Assembly (NCBI GenBank): GCA_026260175.1
Contig: JAKCWW010003077.1
Coordinates: 15,004-50,905, forward strand
Length of the DNA: 35,902 nucleotides
Source: Reticulitermes lucifugus
Lineage: Eukaryota > Arthropoda > Insecta > Blattodea > Rhinotermitidae
Direction: 5' to 3'
Notes under the pieces: model-generated
What the model was told of the DNA's origin: nothing
What the model saw: only the letters and a program-made list of their open reading frames with translations
Databases searched by the model: none
Made by a program: the position numbers and the translations under genes
Shown: one piece after another, positions 1 to 10,899 of the stretch
How the letters are laid out: each line of letters opens with the position of its first letter
How positions within the stretch are numbered: position 1 is the first letter of the stretch

Positions 1-6
1 TTTTTT

Positions 7-55
7 ACGTAAGTCCGGATCTACGTATGTCGGAGCTACGTAAGTCGGGGTCCGT
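7..55. repeat. Three short tandem units of TACGTAAGTCGG type
   Basis: ACGTAAGTCCGGATCT, ACGTATGTCGGAGCT and ACGTAAGTCGGGGTC are three units of 15-16 bases at the window edge. The array may extend leftwards and may be a transposon end. Confidence 0.5.
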
Positions 56-59
56 CTGT

Positions 60-1380
60 ATTTGCAATCCCTGGGAGGACTTTTAACACAATGTTTATTA
101 ACAGTAATAGTAAAAATATTTATGTCTATTCATGGTGGTCTCCTGGGTTTCTAAAAATTCAAGATAAAAATGTATAAAACTATAACTTAATTTTTTATGG
201 GTACCCTTAACTCTCAGACAGGGACACAAAGATGTCTTAGAACATTGTGAGGAGGGGAATGCTTGGACTGAGTGATGTGGAGAAACAAAGGAATGCAGAA
301 AACTGCATTATTTGCAACAGGGTTCGTAGTTTATGCTATTGACATTGAATTGTAAACTGTCTTACAAATAATGCATTCTTCCCTATTTCCTTCTTTCTCC
401 AGTCTCCTAACTCTCAATACTGTCTTCAAACCCATGTTCGTTCTATACATCCTGAGCTGTGTCCGTCCTTGTTATGAATTCTAAATTTTATCTAGATTTC
501 AGGTAGAATATCATGAAATTACTGCACTTGGGTAACCATTGTTCTATTTCTCAAATGTGAAGTTATTGTGTCTGTAAGACTAACTCATCTTTGGTAACAC
601 TTTATTATATGACTGAAAGAGCACACACATAACAGAGCAGGAACATCCTCCATGGTAAAGTTGGTAGACTAGCTTGTGATTTCCCTGTAAACAAAAAATT
701 AACAATAAAATGAATCACAGCCTGAGCAGCAGATATGTTCAGTTATGTAAGTCTTAGAGTTATGTCACAAGAAGATCCTAATCTGAAAGAAAGTTGTCAA
801 GAAGTTACATTGACAAAAAAAACATGAAGTTAATGGGAACTGTAGTATATTAAGTAAGGAGGAACTCCATAATGTATAGAGCATCCCTCATATTTTAAAA
901 ATAATCAAATCACGTCTGGTGTTGGGTTGGACACATTGCTGGTAAATGTATACAGATGTTTGGTAGGGACTGTAGAGAGGCCATTTGGAGTTGAAATGAT
1001 AACATTAAAACGGATTGAATTCTAAAAGGTTTTGACGATGGTATATGACATTGTGAACCACTTGTTTCTAGGACTTTGTCTACGTCTTTATTGTGAATAA
1101 AATGTAAAATATAAAATATATAAAATCTACGTTTTGGAAGATGGCTCTTCTTCCGTCTTCAGGCTCAATTAAAACGGATGTGTGCCCTTACATGTGATGG
1201 AAAGTGACAGAAATGGATGATCTGAGAAGTTTAATAAATTGTGAATGATTTCAGGAGTTCTTGAATGGCATTTATTTGCTGGTCACGGTAAAGCTAACAT
1301 AAATTGGGAGGTTTGAGGTTCTTACTATAGCGCAGATAAACAATCAAAAGGCCCAGTGTATGACACCGTGTCGAGTGTAA
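60..1380. other. No feature seen
   Basis: A/T-rich sequence without recognisable exons, ORFs or repeats. Confidence 0.5.
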
Positions 1381-1460
1381 ATACAGCAGTTACTGACGTT
1401 TCGGAGGGGCCATCATATTCTAGGTCCAAGCCGTCGCCAGAAGAGTGGAGCGCTTATACC

Positions 1461-1495
1461 CTGAAGATGGAGGCAGAAAGCCTCTCCGAAACGTC
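1461..1495 (+). ncRNA. Hammerhead-like motif
   Basis: Core CTGAAGA, stem II GAGGC-agaaa-GCCTC, then GAAACGTC with no room for a stem III loop. Stem I is at best imperfect. A reversed partial copy of the same end (CCTCCGAAACGTCAGTAA on the minus strand) lies at about 1388-1408, so two ends face each other here. The tail with ATCCCAGAAGACTTGAAT about 30 bases downstream is shared with the copy at 20727, and a shorter form with the one at 17243. Confidence 0.45.
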
Positions 1496-1993
1496 TGTAA
1501 CATTGACAACACGGCACAGCTTTATATCCCAGAAGACTTGAATACTCATAATACAGAATTAATTGTTAAGATCATGTTATTTCACGGATTACGCTTCCTA
1601 GCTCAATCCACCTCAGAATTGATTCTTTGAACACGAAGCTATTCGACAGGTGGTAGGAATCCTTGCGTTAAAAGATAAACGTATCGATACAAGGCAGCAT
1701 AGAAACAGACAGGTAAATAAAAGAGATCGTCGATCACAGCTTGTTACGGGTATTACTTATCACAACGAGGTGTCTACCGAAATTCATTTCTTCTAGCCAA
1801 GCCTTTATAGAAATATCAAGAGAAAAATACTAAATTGCAATGCGAATATCCGTTTCAATCAGCAGTGTATTATCAAATAACTTTAGTTGTGATCGACCGT
1901 CTCGTTTGTTTACCTGGTATGTTAAGTGATTTTCTTATATTTAGCTGGTTTTGTAAATCACGCATTCGATTTCTGAGAGTTGGATTTAAAGTG

Positions 1994-2215
1994 TTTTTGG
2001 CATGATATTAGCCGTGCCATAACCTGTGCGATTAAACGCCGGCCTCTGTCCTTGGTGGCCTGGATGTAATTCCAGGGCAGTCAGTGTGGGAATTATGGCG
2101 CACAAGTGGCAGTGGGGCAGTTTCTGAGTACCTTGATTTGTCTTTGTCACTCGTCCTGACATCAGTGCTTCATTCTGTCGTGGCACCCGCATCGTCGGGA
2201 GTTGCTAGAATAGGA
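1994..2215 (+). mobile_element. SINE-like repeat fragment
   Basis: GGTGGCCTGGATGTAATTCC, CAGTGTGGGAATTATGG, GCAGTGGGGCAG and TGAGTACCTTGATTTGTC are a diverged copy of the 18765 family. Confidence 0.5.
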
Positions 2216-2525
2216 CCATTTGAAGCAACTGTATCAAGGGATTCAGTCGATCAGTCTGGCAGCTATAGAGGATTCAGAGTGTAGAGTATATCACGGTCTC
2301 GCGTGCTTTTGCGTTAGTGAAATATCCCAAATAATTAGGCAGCGGTTATCGACATTGTGCGCAAATGTTATAACTTCTGCATGAAGTAAGTTGGATAGCA
2401 CGGACATACGGTTAAGATGTTCCTTAACAAAAGCGTACACATTCAGTTTCTTTTCGGGGATGCGTACGCTTAAAGTAACCTCCTTATTCAGTTTTATGTG
2501 TCCCATGTTCCGTGCTTTAATCAGG

Positions 2526-2959
2526 TGTATAAAATTCTTAAAAAGACCAACAAATGCACTTGAGTGTATGAATGTAATTTTATTACATGGTAACCACCCG
2601 GAACTAGTTCTCTGTGTGTCACTGTGCTGTTTATATCATCGTTCACCGACCGGGGTCATAATTCAGTACATGTATCTTCTACGTAAATCATCCACAGCAC
2701 TATACGCCATGTACTACAACTTATCTTCTAATATTTTTACCTATCTATACGTACTCTTTTAACCGTGAATGTAACCAAAATTACATTATTTTTTTAACTG
2801 TGGATTGATTCCGACACATTATAATCGTAATTGTATTCTTGTTCTTACCACCCTGAAGATGGCCACATGAGTGGCCGAAACATGTCGGTGGTTACTATGT
2901 AATAAAATTACATTCATACACTTAAATGCATTTGTTGGTCTTTTTAAGAATTTTATACA
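2526..2959. repeat. Inverted repeat with 73-bp arms around a hammerhead-like motif
   Basis: Left arm 2526-2598 and right arm 2887-2959 are reverse complements at about 70 of 73 positions. The right arm starts at the first base after the predicted ribozyme cleavage triplet, and the left arm ends at the matching base. Small ORFs in both arms are shadows of this repeat. Confidence 0.8.
2847..2892 (+). ncRNA. Hammerhead-ribozyme-like motif with intact core and stems
   Basis: Stem I is ACCACC (2847-2852) pairing with GGTGGT (2887-2892), six perfect pairs. The core CTGAAGA (2853-2859) matches hammerhead CUGANGA. Stem II GGCCAC/GTGGCC (2861-2866 with 2871-2876) is closed by the loop ATGA. GAAA (2877-2880) follows, then a tiny stem III (AC...GT) and GTC (2884-2886), the usual cleavage triplet. 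One extra U separates the core from stem II, as in most copies here, so catalysis is not assured. Hammerhead motifs with very short stem III are known from Penelope-like retroelements; assignment to that class is inference. Confidence 0.65.
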
Positions 2960-2966
2960 GGCCTCC

Positions 2967-4700
2967 TTATTGTTGGCATCTCGTAAACGGAGCGAATACA
3001 TTCAGTGCAAAAGTGTAACAGCTACGTGTGCTTGCCTGTGTTTATGCTTTCTCGTTATCGAATTTAAGTGTGTGTATGTGAAGTGGCAGATTCTCCAGCT
3101 GTTTATTACTTCGATAATTACCTCGTAAGTAAAGCTGAAAACTCTGGATCTGTAATGTGTTCTAACACGCGCCCGTGCGTAACTTGGCAAATACTATACG
3201 CGAGCTGCAGCTGTTAAACTCGAAGGGTTGCAACGCTGTTCCTGTAAGAGCAGTAGTGTACTCTAAAAAGCGAATGGTCAACAGTTGGCTGTACTTACAC
3301 TTTGTGGCTGTAACGTAGTCACAACAGCACACTCGTAGCCTCGCGTACCGGGCACAGTTACCTGCATTGGGCCTGCAGCCCGGCCGCAAGTAGCATGTGT
3401 GAGGAACATATGGGAACGACTCTGCAACAAAATAACACTGGAGGTTATGTTTGTTGTGCTTAGTGTTACGATTTGACGCTTATTCGATCCTTGGCATTTT
3501 TTTCCCCCGTAACCAGTTGCGGATGCTGACACAGATGCGTAATACTTAGATTTACGACTTTGTTTTCCAAACTTCCATCACTTGACATGAGAGCCCTTCC
3601 TCCCCTTTAAAATAGTATCGTCCTCAAAAATATTTAGTAGGTTTTTTCGGCGAGAATTTGTGTTGCATGTCCCTATTTGACCCAGACGTCCATTTAACCT
3701 GGCCCATCCCCATGCAGTTAATCCTGTACAAATTACTCGGGTTGGGAAGGAAAGTAGGCCCTAAGCTAGCCAGTAAGTAAAGAAACTGGAACATTTTCCA
3801 AAATGCGTAATTTCACAAAGAACTTGTAAATCAGCTACGCCTGTGCTGCTGTTCTGTAAATTTGTCTTAAAGTAATGCCGACACTCTAAAATGTATCCCG
3901 GTATTCCTTTCGAAGCCATTTTCTTTCCTGCCCTTGCTGACGACCAGAACAGCAGTAATGGAAGTATTGAAAGTAGACGCATGTCAGTAGAATCAAGTAA
4001 CGGTTCTGCAAAGTGATAATACAGCCTCGACAACTGGACAGACTATACCATACAGGCTACGTGTGGTGAACCAACAGTCAGAGGGGATCCCGAATTAATA
4101 GTCATAAAACATGCAGTAATTTCCCGACGAAAACGAAACTCGATGAATACATAGTTTGGTAGTGTGAAGGTGACAAAAGTTAGAGAAAAAGCTGAAAATA
4201 TTTTCCTTTCGCCCGAAGTCACATGCGAGCACATAGCTCCATGTTCTCGAATGCCGCTTGGCTGCAGTCCACCTGCTGTGCTGACTGCAGCATTCGCGAA
4301 CTTAGAATGGCTTGTCACCAAGTGTTTCCAGGCCAGGCGAAACCACTTTAAACGTGCTCCGTAGCCCAGTCATCTCCACGTGTGCCGAGTTGTGTATTCC
4401 CCAGATTTCGTTTTTATCCGTGGATTATTGCGCGACTTGTAACTGGGGACCTCCTCCGAGTCAATCACTGGTTACTGCACTCCATGGAACAGAGATATTA
4501 ATTGACGATATACTGAAATGTATGACAAACGTAGGAGTAGTTGGAGAGATTGCGTAGATAGTGAATAAAGACAGGTTAACGAAAGGCATTGTAAACCTGC
4601 AGAGTGATGACTAAGAGTAGGATCGGGGAAACCCTGTAAAGTGTGTTTTGAGGCCCGTACAAGCACTGAGATTCCCATTATATAAAGAAAAATTTAAAAA
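2967..4700. other. No gene seen
   Basis: Only short ORFs without supporting splice signals. One minus-strand ORF has a hydrophobic start (see rejected items). Confidence 0.45.
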
Positions 4701-4717
4701 GTCAGCTGCTGAAATCA

Positions 4718-4797
4718 TGTGGTCTTCAGGGATTTGACACCGTGTAGTCTTGTGGGTGGATATCGGTACACGGTGTCAAAACCCAGAAAAGACCACA
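4718..4797. repeat. 80-nt imperfect hairpin
   Basis: TGTGGTCTT, GGG and TTGACACCGTGTA pair in order with TACACGGTGTCAA, CCC and AAGACCACA around a 21-base loop. It is embedded in a dispersed repeat whose translation begins VFRDLTPCSLVGGYR, seen from memory in insect repeats. Confidence 0.5.
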
Positions 4798-4994
4798 GAC
4801 TGAATAGTCTTTGTCGTGAAAACCTGAGAGGTTTACCAAAGTCGTGCTATAATAAGATCTCACTTCAGATGAACATCACTGCCTCGTGGTCTCCCTGTCA
4901 TGTAATGCAAGTAGAGGCAATTTGTTTCGTGAGACAGACAGAAGCGTCTTCATTAAGCTCGCGGCGTAACATAAAGGGTAGTTAGAGTAGTCTA

Positions 4995-5191
4995 CAGGAG
5001 GTCTAGACCGGCTCTGAGGCCCACCCAGCCTCCTCTTCAATGGGTACCAGGTTTTTTCTCGGGAGTAAAGCCGCCGGAGCGTGAAGTTCACCATTCGCCT
5101 CCATCTAGTGTTGAGGTTAGGAATGAGAGGAGCTATCCCTCTACTCCTGTATGCCTTCATGGTGTGGACGGAGACAAATTTACCTTTACTG
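4995..5191 (+). mobile_element. tRNA-derived SINE, 5'-truncated
   Basis: The body matches the 8709 family in opposite orientation (GGTACCAGG, AAGCCGCCGGAGCGTGAAGT, CTCCATCTAGTG, TATGCCTTCATGG, TTTACCTTTA tail). The tRNA head with A and B boxes is missing. Confidence 0.65.
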
Positions 5192-5199
5192 TAAAAGCA

Positions 5200-6940
5200 G
5201 ACGGAAAACATGTATTCTAGTTTGGAGTACACAGAGTTTGCAAGTACGATCACTGTGTTTATGCATATCTCCTCGGTGGGCACTGTGAAGTTAACATTTA
5301 TAGTCGTCGTGTTTAGTGCTTCCTTCGAAAGGTACTGGACTTCACGATCCGTTTGAAGGTTGCCATAACGTGTCATTCCATCGCTTTATATATTCGGGTG
5401 CATTCTTTGCACATGAGCTGTTAATTCAGACTGCAGACACATGTATGCTGTTAACGAAACTACATGTATGTCGTTACAGTACTCCTCCAAATTACGTCGT
5501 TCCTCACGTCGTTTGCCCCCCAGACCAAATACATTAAGCCAGTAGCCCAAATTCGTACGTACGATGCTGATGAATATGAACTGTACAATAACCAGCTTTA
5601 GCCTCTTATTCACTTACACATATTCGACAGACATACGCGAACTAGGTTATCCTCAGGTACAATATCAATTAACGGATCCGAAAAGTAGAGTTATTATTAT
5701 GGGTTGGGGGGGGGGTGTCGCAAGATTTTAAAAGTAAGGAGGGGTTCTCATGCTTGAAAAGGTTGAGAACCACGAGTGTAAAGAATTCGTAGGGAATGCA
5801 TAATTATTTTTTACTTCGGCGCGAAACGATGTGCAGTTTCGTGCAAAATATGAGTTTCTGTTGGGTTTATTTTTTTTATCTGTTCTTGTTCGTAAGCCAG
5901 GAGTGATCCGTTGGTGAGTTCTTTGAACCCGTTCCCTGTAATGTATTGTCGTTCCACACCTGTGTTGGGATGAAAAAAGACCTGATGAGTGTCACATGGC
6001 ATTCACGCACGCACACACTTCCCAGATGCGGCACAAAATGTAAACATTTCCTTCTGTACGACTCAGCGGAGTCCTGCACGTTGCTGCTGCTAGAGACATT
6101 GTCGGAATACAGAGAGAGCCCGACTAGCACAAAGCACTTACTGTGCACGATGACGTACTATTCACGAAGTCAGAAGTCTCCCACCAGGGTAAAATGTCTG
6201 TTACGTAGATGTATTTCTTTCCTCAAGGGCCGTGGGGTTCGCCTCAATAAATATCTTGATGCCAAAATTTGTTTTGTGGCAAAACTTGAGGTAATGTGAC
6301 AGCAAGGCATGGCGCTAGTGGCGGAGCAACATTTGTTTATTTTAGAAAACAAGTGTTTCGTTTACGTCGCTGAGATGTATATTTACACTAGCATACATGT
6401 CTTTGAGAACGAGAATGATTTACGAACCATCGTAGTCGGGTTTAGCAGTTAGGGAATGGGCCAAGTTAACTGTGGTCTCAGAAGATCTCGGAAAATAAAT
6501 AACATTTCGGATATTAATTTATGCACTCTGATTTGGTCATGCAGAGAGCGCTTACGCGAGACGAATGCTGAAGTATCAGATGATTTGAAATAAGCCACGA
6601 CCACTTTTCAGAAACTGGAATTCAAGATTACGTTTGATAGTACCATATCTCATTCCGTGCTACATAATCTCTGTTCTACGCCCGTATGTTCGCACGTTTC
6701 ATCTCCAGAACGTACGTGGATGGAATTTTGTATTGGCTTCGACGCTAGAAGTTGTCAGGAGAATTTATTTTTAATTGGCATCGACCAAGTATAATCGGTA
6801 CTATGCACAAAATCGAATTTAGAACTTAATTACCCATACATAAAATGTAGACCTTATTAACATCTCAACAGTTTTGTTGTGAATATTTAACAAAACAAGG
6901 TAAACTTTTTTTTTCTCCTGTGCTGTGTATTCGTAGTGTA
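5200..6940. other. No gene seen
   Basis: Apart from the hAT-like end, no recognisable feature. The right edge would hold gene B's 3' UTR; no clear AATAAA was found on the minus strand. Confidence 0.45.
5690..5775. mobile_element. hAT-like terminal fragment
   Basis: The right edge AAAAGGTTGAGAACCACGAG is close to the inverted form of hAT-type termini that read CAGTGGTTCTCAACCTTTT. No left end or target duplication was found. Confidence 0.4.
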
Positions 6941-6947
6941 GTTAATT

Positions 6948-7201
6948 TTAAAACGACACATTTTGTGTGCAGTGATTGAGAGCGGTAAGGCCAGTACGGT
7001 ATGAAAAACAGCAAAGAATGCATTTCGAAAATACGTGTACTCCTTTGCAGTAAACCTTAACACAGCGGCCAAAGCAAGTTGGCATCTGGTTGTTACCGAG
7101 GTGCCGCATGTCGCAGCAACAGTGGTCCTCGAGTGCTGCACTTCCGGTGCAGTATTCAATCTCCTCCACCGTGCATACCTCACATCCTGGTCGCCCATCA
7201 C
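6948..7201 (-). CDS. Cysteine-rich terminal exon of gene B, related in pattern to gene A
   Basis: The exon follows the acceptor CTATTTACAG (AG at 7203-7202), begins in phase 1 and runs to the stop ending at 6948, about 83 residues. Twelve framework cysteines are spaced C-x2-C-x7-C-x9-CCC-x12-C-x3-C-x4-C-x8-C-x2-CC, with one more near the C-terminus. The layout (three spaced cysteines, a CCC or CC-x-C cluster, three spaced cysteines, C-x8, then a terminal cluster) parallels gene A, including MP-T-C against VP-IHC after the central cluster. Gene A has an intron just after the central cluster. Here a weak donor-like CTCG|GTAACA sits at the equivalent codon and phase, but reading through keeps the cysteine pattern, so I favour no intron. 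The overlapping 104-residue frame is a shadow. Confidence 0.6.
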
Positions 7202-7538
7202 CTGTAAATAGCGATATAATCATTAAATGCTGAAATTATCAGTACAATCTCGTGATGAGTTGCTGGGACGCTCCAAGTCAAGATTACCCCTCCCGCAGTT
7301 TCATTCCCCACTTTGTAGAAACGGCTCTGGGGCCCAACCAGCGTTCTGTCCAGCGGGTAGGAGGCTCTTTCCCAAGGGAAAACAGGTTGACCCTGGCCAC
7401 TCACATCAATAGATGCAGAGATTAACTATGTATGGAACTTAATATTATTTTCATCGTGCATGTTTATTAACACAGTAAACACTATACCAACACATGCACT
7501 TCCTATTAAAACATTAATAGTTTTAAAAAAACAAGCCC

Positions 7539-7574
7539 TACATATGTTTCGGCCAGCTAACTGGCCATCATCAT
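7539..7574 (-). ncRNA. Hammerhead-like motif, degenerate
   Basis: On the minus strand: ATGATGA (first core C replaced by A), a GGCCAG/CTGGCC stem II with loop TTAG, then GAAACATATGTA. Stem I pairing is poor. It lies about 100 bp outside the left arm of the long inverted repeat at 7676-8075. Confidence 0.4.
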
Positions 7575-7675
7575 GGCCAACTAGCGTTCCACAGCATAAT
7601 CACGTTCAATAGGTTAATGATAAGATGTGTGGGTGTTATATAAACGTTAAAACAATAAAGTTCACGTCGTTCATT

Positions 7676-8075
7676 GGAGACACATCCAACGGGCACTGTA
7701 TATCACTTGTTGTGATCACTGTATTATAAAACACTGCGTTTGTTTCAAGCACTGTTGTGTTGTGTGTATATAGCTGTTCAGGTGAAGCACGTACGTTCCT
7801 TTGTCTATGCCGACTAATGTCTTGTTCTTGTAGGCGATAGTTGTTGACTAACTAGATTTATCTCTCGATAGACGGTACAATGCCATGCCATAGCCAATAT
7901 AAGGCACCCACAACTATCGCCTACAAGAACAGGACATTAGTCGGCATAGACAAAGGAACGTACGTGCTTCACCTGAACAGCTATATACACGCAACACAAC
8001 AGTGCTGAAACAAACGCAGTGTTTTATAATACAGTGATCACAACAAGTGATATACAGTGCCCATTGGATGTCTCT
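7676..8075. repeat. Long inverted repeat, about 168-bp arms
   Basis: The left arm (about 7676-7844) and right arm (about 7910-8075) are near-perfect reverse complements separated by a 65-bp spacer. Differences are a few substitutions and one or two short indels. A transcript would fold to a long hairpin. A SINE fragment abuts the right arm. Confidence 0.85.
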
Positions 8076-8272
8076 GAGGTCGACTCAGCCTCTAACACAA
8101 ATGAGTACCAGGAATATTTCCTGGTGGGTAAAGGCGGCCGGTGCGTAGGGGTGACAAACTTCCCACCTTCATGTGCCGATTGTCTTGAAATCTGGGAGCC
8201 TCACCCTCCTGAAATCCTCAGGGCCTGTCCAGGCCTGTATAGGTATAGCTTTACCTTTTACTGAGTTAATAT
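8076..8272 (+). mobile_element. Second SINE-like family fragment
   Basis: It contains GACTCAGCCTCTAACACAAA, GAGTACCAGGAATATTTCCT, GGTAAAGGCGGCCGG and a TTTACCTTTTAC end. The 81-residue ORF over it is repeat-derived. It directly abuts the long inverted repeat. Confidence 0.5.
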
Positions 8273-8708
8273 AAACTGCATATACTGGGTCAAACAGCGC
8301 TGTTCGTACCACTTAAAACAGTTTGATGAGGGGGTGAAGCTGATTTATTCGGGTTTTCGGAAGAGATATAACAAGTATTCTTTGCTGTATTAAATATTTA
8401 ATTACTGAACGGATCAGACAAATGGTAAGCAGACGTTCAGAGAAAGAACCTAAAGGAAACGGAGTTTCATTTTTCCGGTCGAGCGGGTGGTGTTGTTCTG
8501 TTCTGTTTGTCCGATTAATGCAGCCAACAGTTTACACATGGAGAAACAGCAGCAAACTGCTCGTATAATGAAATCACCAGTCTCCGTCTTGTAACTTTGT
8601 ACCTGTTTGCATTTCTACGAGAAACCTTATTGCCATGTAGCACACGTGGGGGAGACGAGAAATACATAGAACATTGTCTTCAGATGATCTGACGGGATGA
8701 TACCACTT

Positions 8709-9000
8709 GGTAAAGGTAAAGGTAAAGTTGTCCCTAGAACAAGCCATGAAGGCCCAGAGGGGGAGTAGAGGTATAGCTCTACTCTTTCTTTAACCTCGGC
8801 TCTAGATGGGGGTGGGTGGTCAACGCCACGCCCCGGCCGCTTTACCACCGGGAATGACTCGGTACCCATTGTACAGGAGGCTGGGTAGGCCCCAGGGCCG
8901 GTCTGGACGGGTGCTGATAATCTCGCCTTCACCGGGATTCGATCCCCGGACCGTCCAGCTCGTAGCGAGTCGCTATACCGACTATCGTGTTAACGTAGCC
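8709..9000 (-). mobile_element. tRNA-derived SINE, near full length
   Basis: On the minus strand, GGGGATCGAATCCCGG at about 8935-8950 gives a B box. The body includes GGTACCGAGTCATTCCC and GTAGAGCTATACCTC, and the tail is a TTTACC repeat (8709-8728). It is the same family as the copies near 5000, 10590, 21886 and 31135. Confidence 0.75.
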
Positions 9001-9132
9001 CTCATATCGGACTGCCCACACACGCAACAGAGTAGCAGCCGGAGGTTACAAACGATAGTTGACAGATAAAATACTGTCGAATGATAGGATGAATAATAAA
9101 TTGGAAAGGATAACTCGGCTAACTTGGCGGCT

Positions 9133-9416
9133 ACACCAGGAAACCGGATAGCCTAGCGGTTGGACTAGGGCACCGGGAAGCTTAGCGGTTGGACCATATC
9201 ACCAGGTAGCTTAACGGCTATATCAAGACACTGGGTAGCTTAGCGAGTGGATTAGCACACCAGGCAGATTAGCGACTGGACTAGGCACGGGGTAGCTTAG
9301 CGGTTAGACCAGGACACCGGGTAGATTAGCGGCTAGACTAGGACACCGGGTAGACTAGAGGCTGGACTATGACACCGTGTAGGTTAGCAGTTAGACCAGG
9401 ACACCGACTAGCCTAT
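9133..9416 (+). repeat. Tandem array of about ten 29-bp units resembling tRNA A boxes
   Basis: Units approximate CACCGGGTAGCTTAGCGGTT plus GGACCAGGA and differ from each other by several bases. Each holds TAGCTTAGCGG or a variant, close to the pol III A-box consensus TRGCNNAGYNGG. No B box (GGTTCGANTCC) is visible inside the array, so it is not a run of tRNA genes or complete SINEs. Confidence 0.75.
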
Positions 9417-9871
9417 TCAGTCCTTCTCAACAAATTCTACAGTGGTACCTTGAAATATACCATTAGTTTCTTCCGATTCACCAAATATAACCACCCATTT
9501 ATCAAATTTATATTTAAATAAAATTTTCGTGATGCGGCATCGTTAAATAACATACGAACTAATCGTTCATGTTCTAGTGAGCTAGTACTTTATCAGAACA
9601 AGTCGATGTATTACCGCGATATATCACTAGGAGGCCAACGAGTAGCTTCACAACAGTGGCAAAAATGTGGTTTGTGAGCAGCTGTAACATTTCTGATGCA
9701 CAACCTTTTTGCATTGGTAGATTATTGTTTCCTGTCAGAACCAGTATTGCTGATAATGATGCTACGAAACTAAGTGTAGCTTACTTCCTTTTAAGAGCAG
9801 CACAGTTTACACCAGGAAGTTCACTTCAGGTGTGCATTTGTTTTGCACGGTTTAACGGTCCAAATAAAGGA

Positions 9872-10085
9872 GAATGAGCTGGATAGGGCATATAGCACAC
9901 AAGGGAGATAGACAAATGAATGCAAAATTCAGACCTGAACACCTGAACAGAAGACAATTTGAGAGACCTATACGTAGATGAGAGGATAATATTAAAATGC
10001 ATCTTTCAGAAATATGGTGTGACGTGGACTGGATTTATCTGGCTAAGAATGGAGTCCAGTAATGAACCGTTGGTGTTCATAAAAG
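9872..10085 (+). pseudogene. Decayed non-LTR retrotransposon ORF2 3' end
   Basis: The translation shows MSWIGHIAHKGDRQMNAKF, then a GRPRRR-like stretch degraded to RPIRR-stop-EDNIKMHLSEI, then DWIYLAKN. This corresponds to the C-terminal RMRWAGHVARMG...WEDNIKMDLREI...DWIHLAQDR segment of RTE/jockey-like reverse transcriptase ORFs. Stops and losses make it nonfunctional. Confidence 0.65.
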
Positions 10086-10589
10086 AGGGAAAATAAAGCG
10101 ATTATCAGTTTCTCAACTAGGGCTCTGCTCCGTGGGGTTTCTTAGTTAGAGGTGTAAGTTATTTTCGTAGCATGTCGTTAAATACACATCATATAGGGAA
10201 TTGGAAATGATCTTACTGATTTATAGTCGTTGATATCATCTGCTTTGCGGTAAAGTTTTATTTTTCTTCTACTTTAGAAATCTGACAAAGTTGTGTTTTA
10301 ATTTCAAGTAAATTTGGGTTGTAGCGGACCAGTTTGAGCTGATAAAGTACCGATAAATTTTAATGTAGATATTGTCGGTACCTAAATAATTGAAATCCGT
10401 GCGTTAGTCTAGGATCTGAAACATTTGGTCCTACAGACTGTCTGTCCCCCTCCATACTGCGTTACGTTTGTGTTCTTGTGCAAGAAAGAAAGCAAAGTAA
10501 AGTTTGTATTTATTTGGTACTTCACTCAGACCCAACAATTCGTATAACACGTGTTTTTACTTGGCAACTAGTTTCGGCTCATACAAGTA

Positions 10590-10886
10590 AAGTTGTCCCT
10601 GTGTATGCCATGAAGGCATATGGGGGAGTGGAGGTGTAGCTCTACGCATTCTTAACCTCTGTACTGGATGGCCGTGAGCGGTCAGCTTCACATCTCGACC
10701 ACCTTGTCTCCTGTAAAAGAACCATTGGTTCCTATTGGATTGGAGACTGGTTTTGGTTCCAGCACCGGTCTGGACCTTTGGAGAAGAGAAAAATCTGTTG
10801 CCCTTGCTAGGAATCGAACCACGATTCCTCGGCCGTCCAACCCGTAGCCTAGTGACCGTACGCATACGACTGCGCTGTTCCGGCTC
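10590..10886 (-). mobile_element. tRNA-derived SINE copy
   Basis: On the minus strand, the B box is TGGTTCGATTCC at about 10810-10821, and the shared body ends at CCATGAAGGCATA and GTTGTCCC on the plus strand. Two small ORFs over it are repeat-derived. Confidence 0.7.
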
Positions 10887-10899
10887 CACGCAAAAACAC

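Noticed and set aside
3761..4033. Minus-strand ORF with an internal signal-peptide-like start (MRLLSILPLLLFWSSARAG), possibly a third secreted gene
   Set aside because: No convincing phase-1 donor follows and no downstream cysteine-rich exon was found; the hydrophobic run may be chance.
4876..5376. 166-residue minus-strand ORF
   Set aside because: It runs antisense through a SINE copy, and part of its sequence (WYPLKRRLGGPQSRS) is the translated repeat.
6887..7201. 104-residue minus-strand ORF over the cysteine-rich exon
   Set aside because: The alternative frame has no cysteine framework or homology pattern and is a shadow of gene B's exon.
9133..9416. CRISPR array
   Set aside because: Units are contiguous, diverged 29-bp repeats without unique spacers, in a eukaryotic genome.
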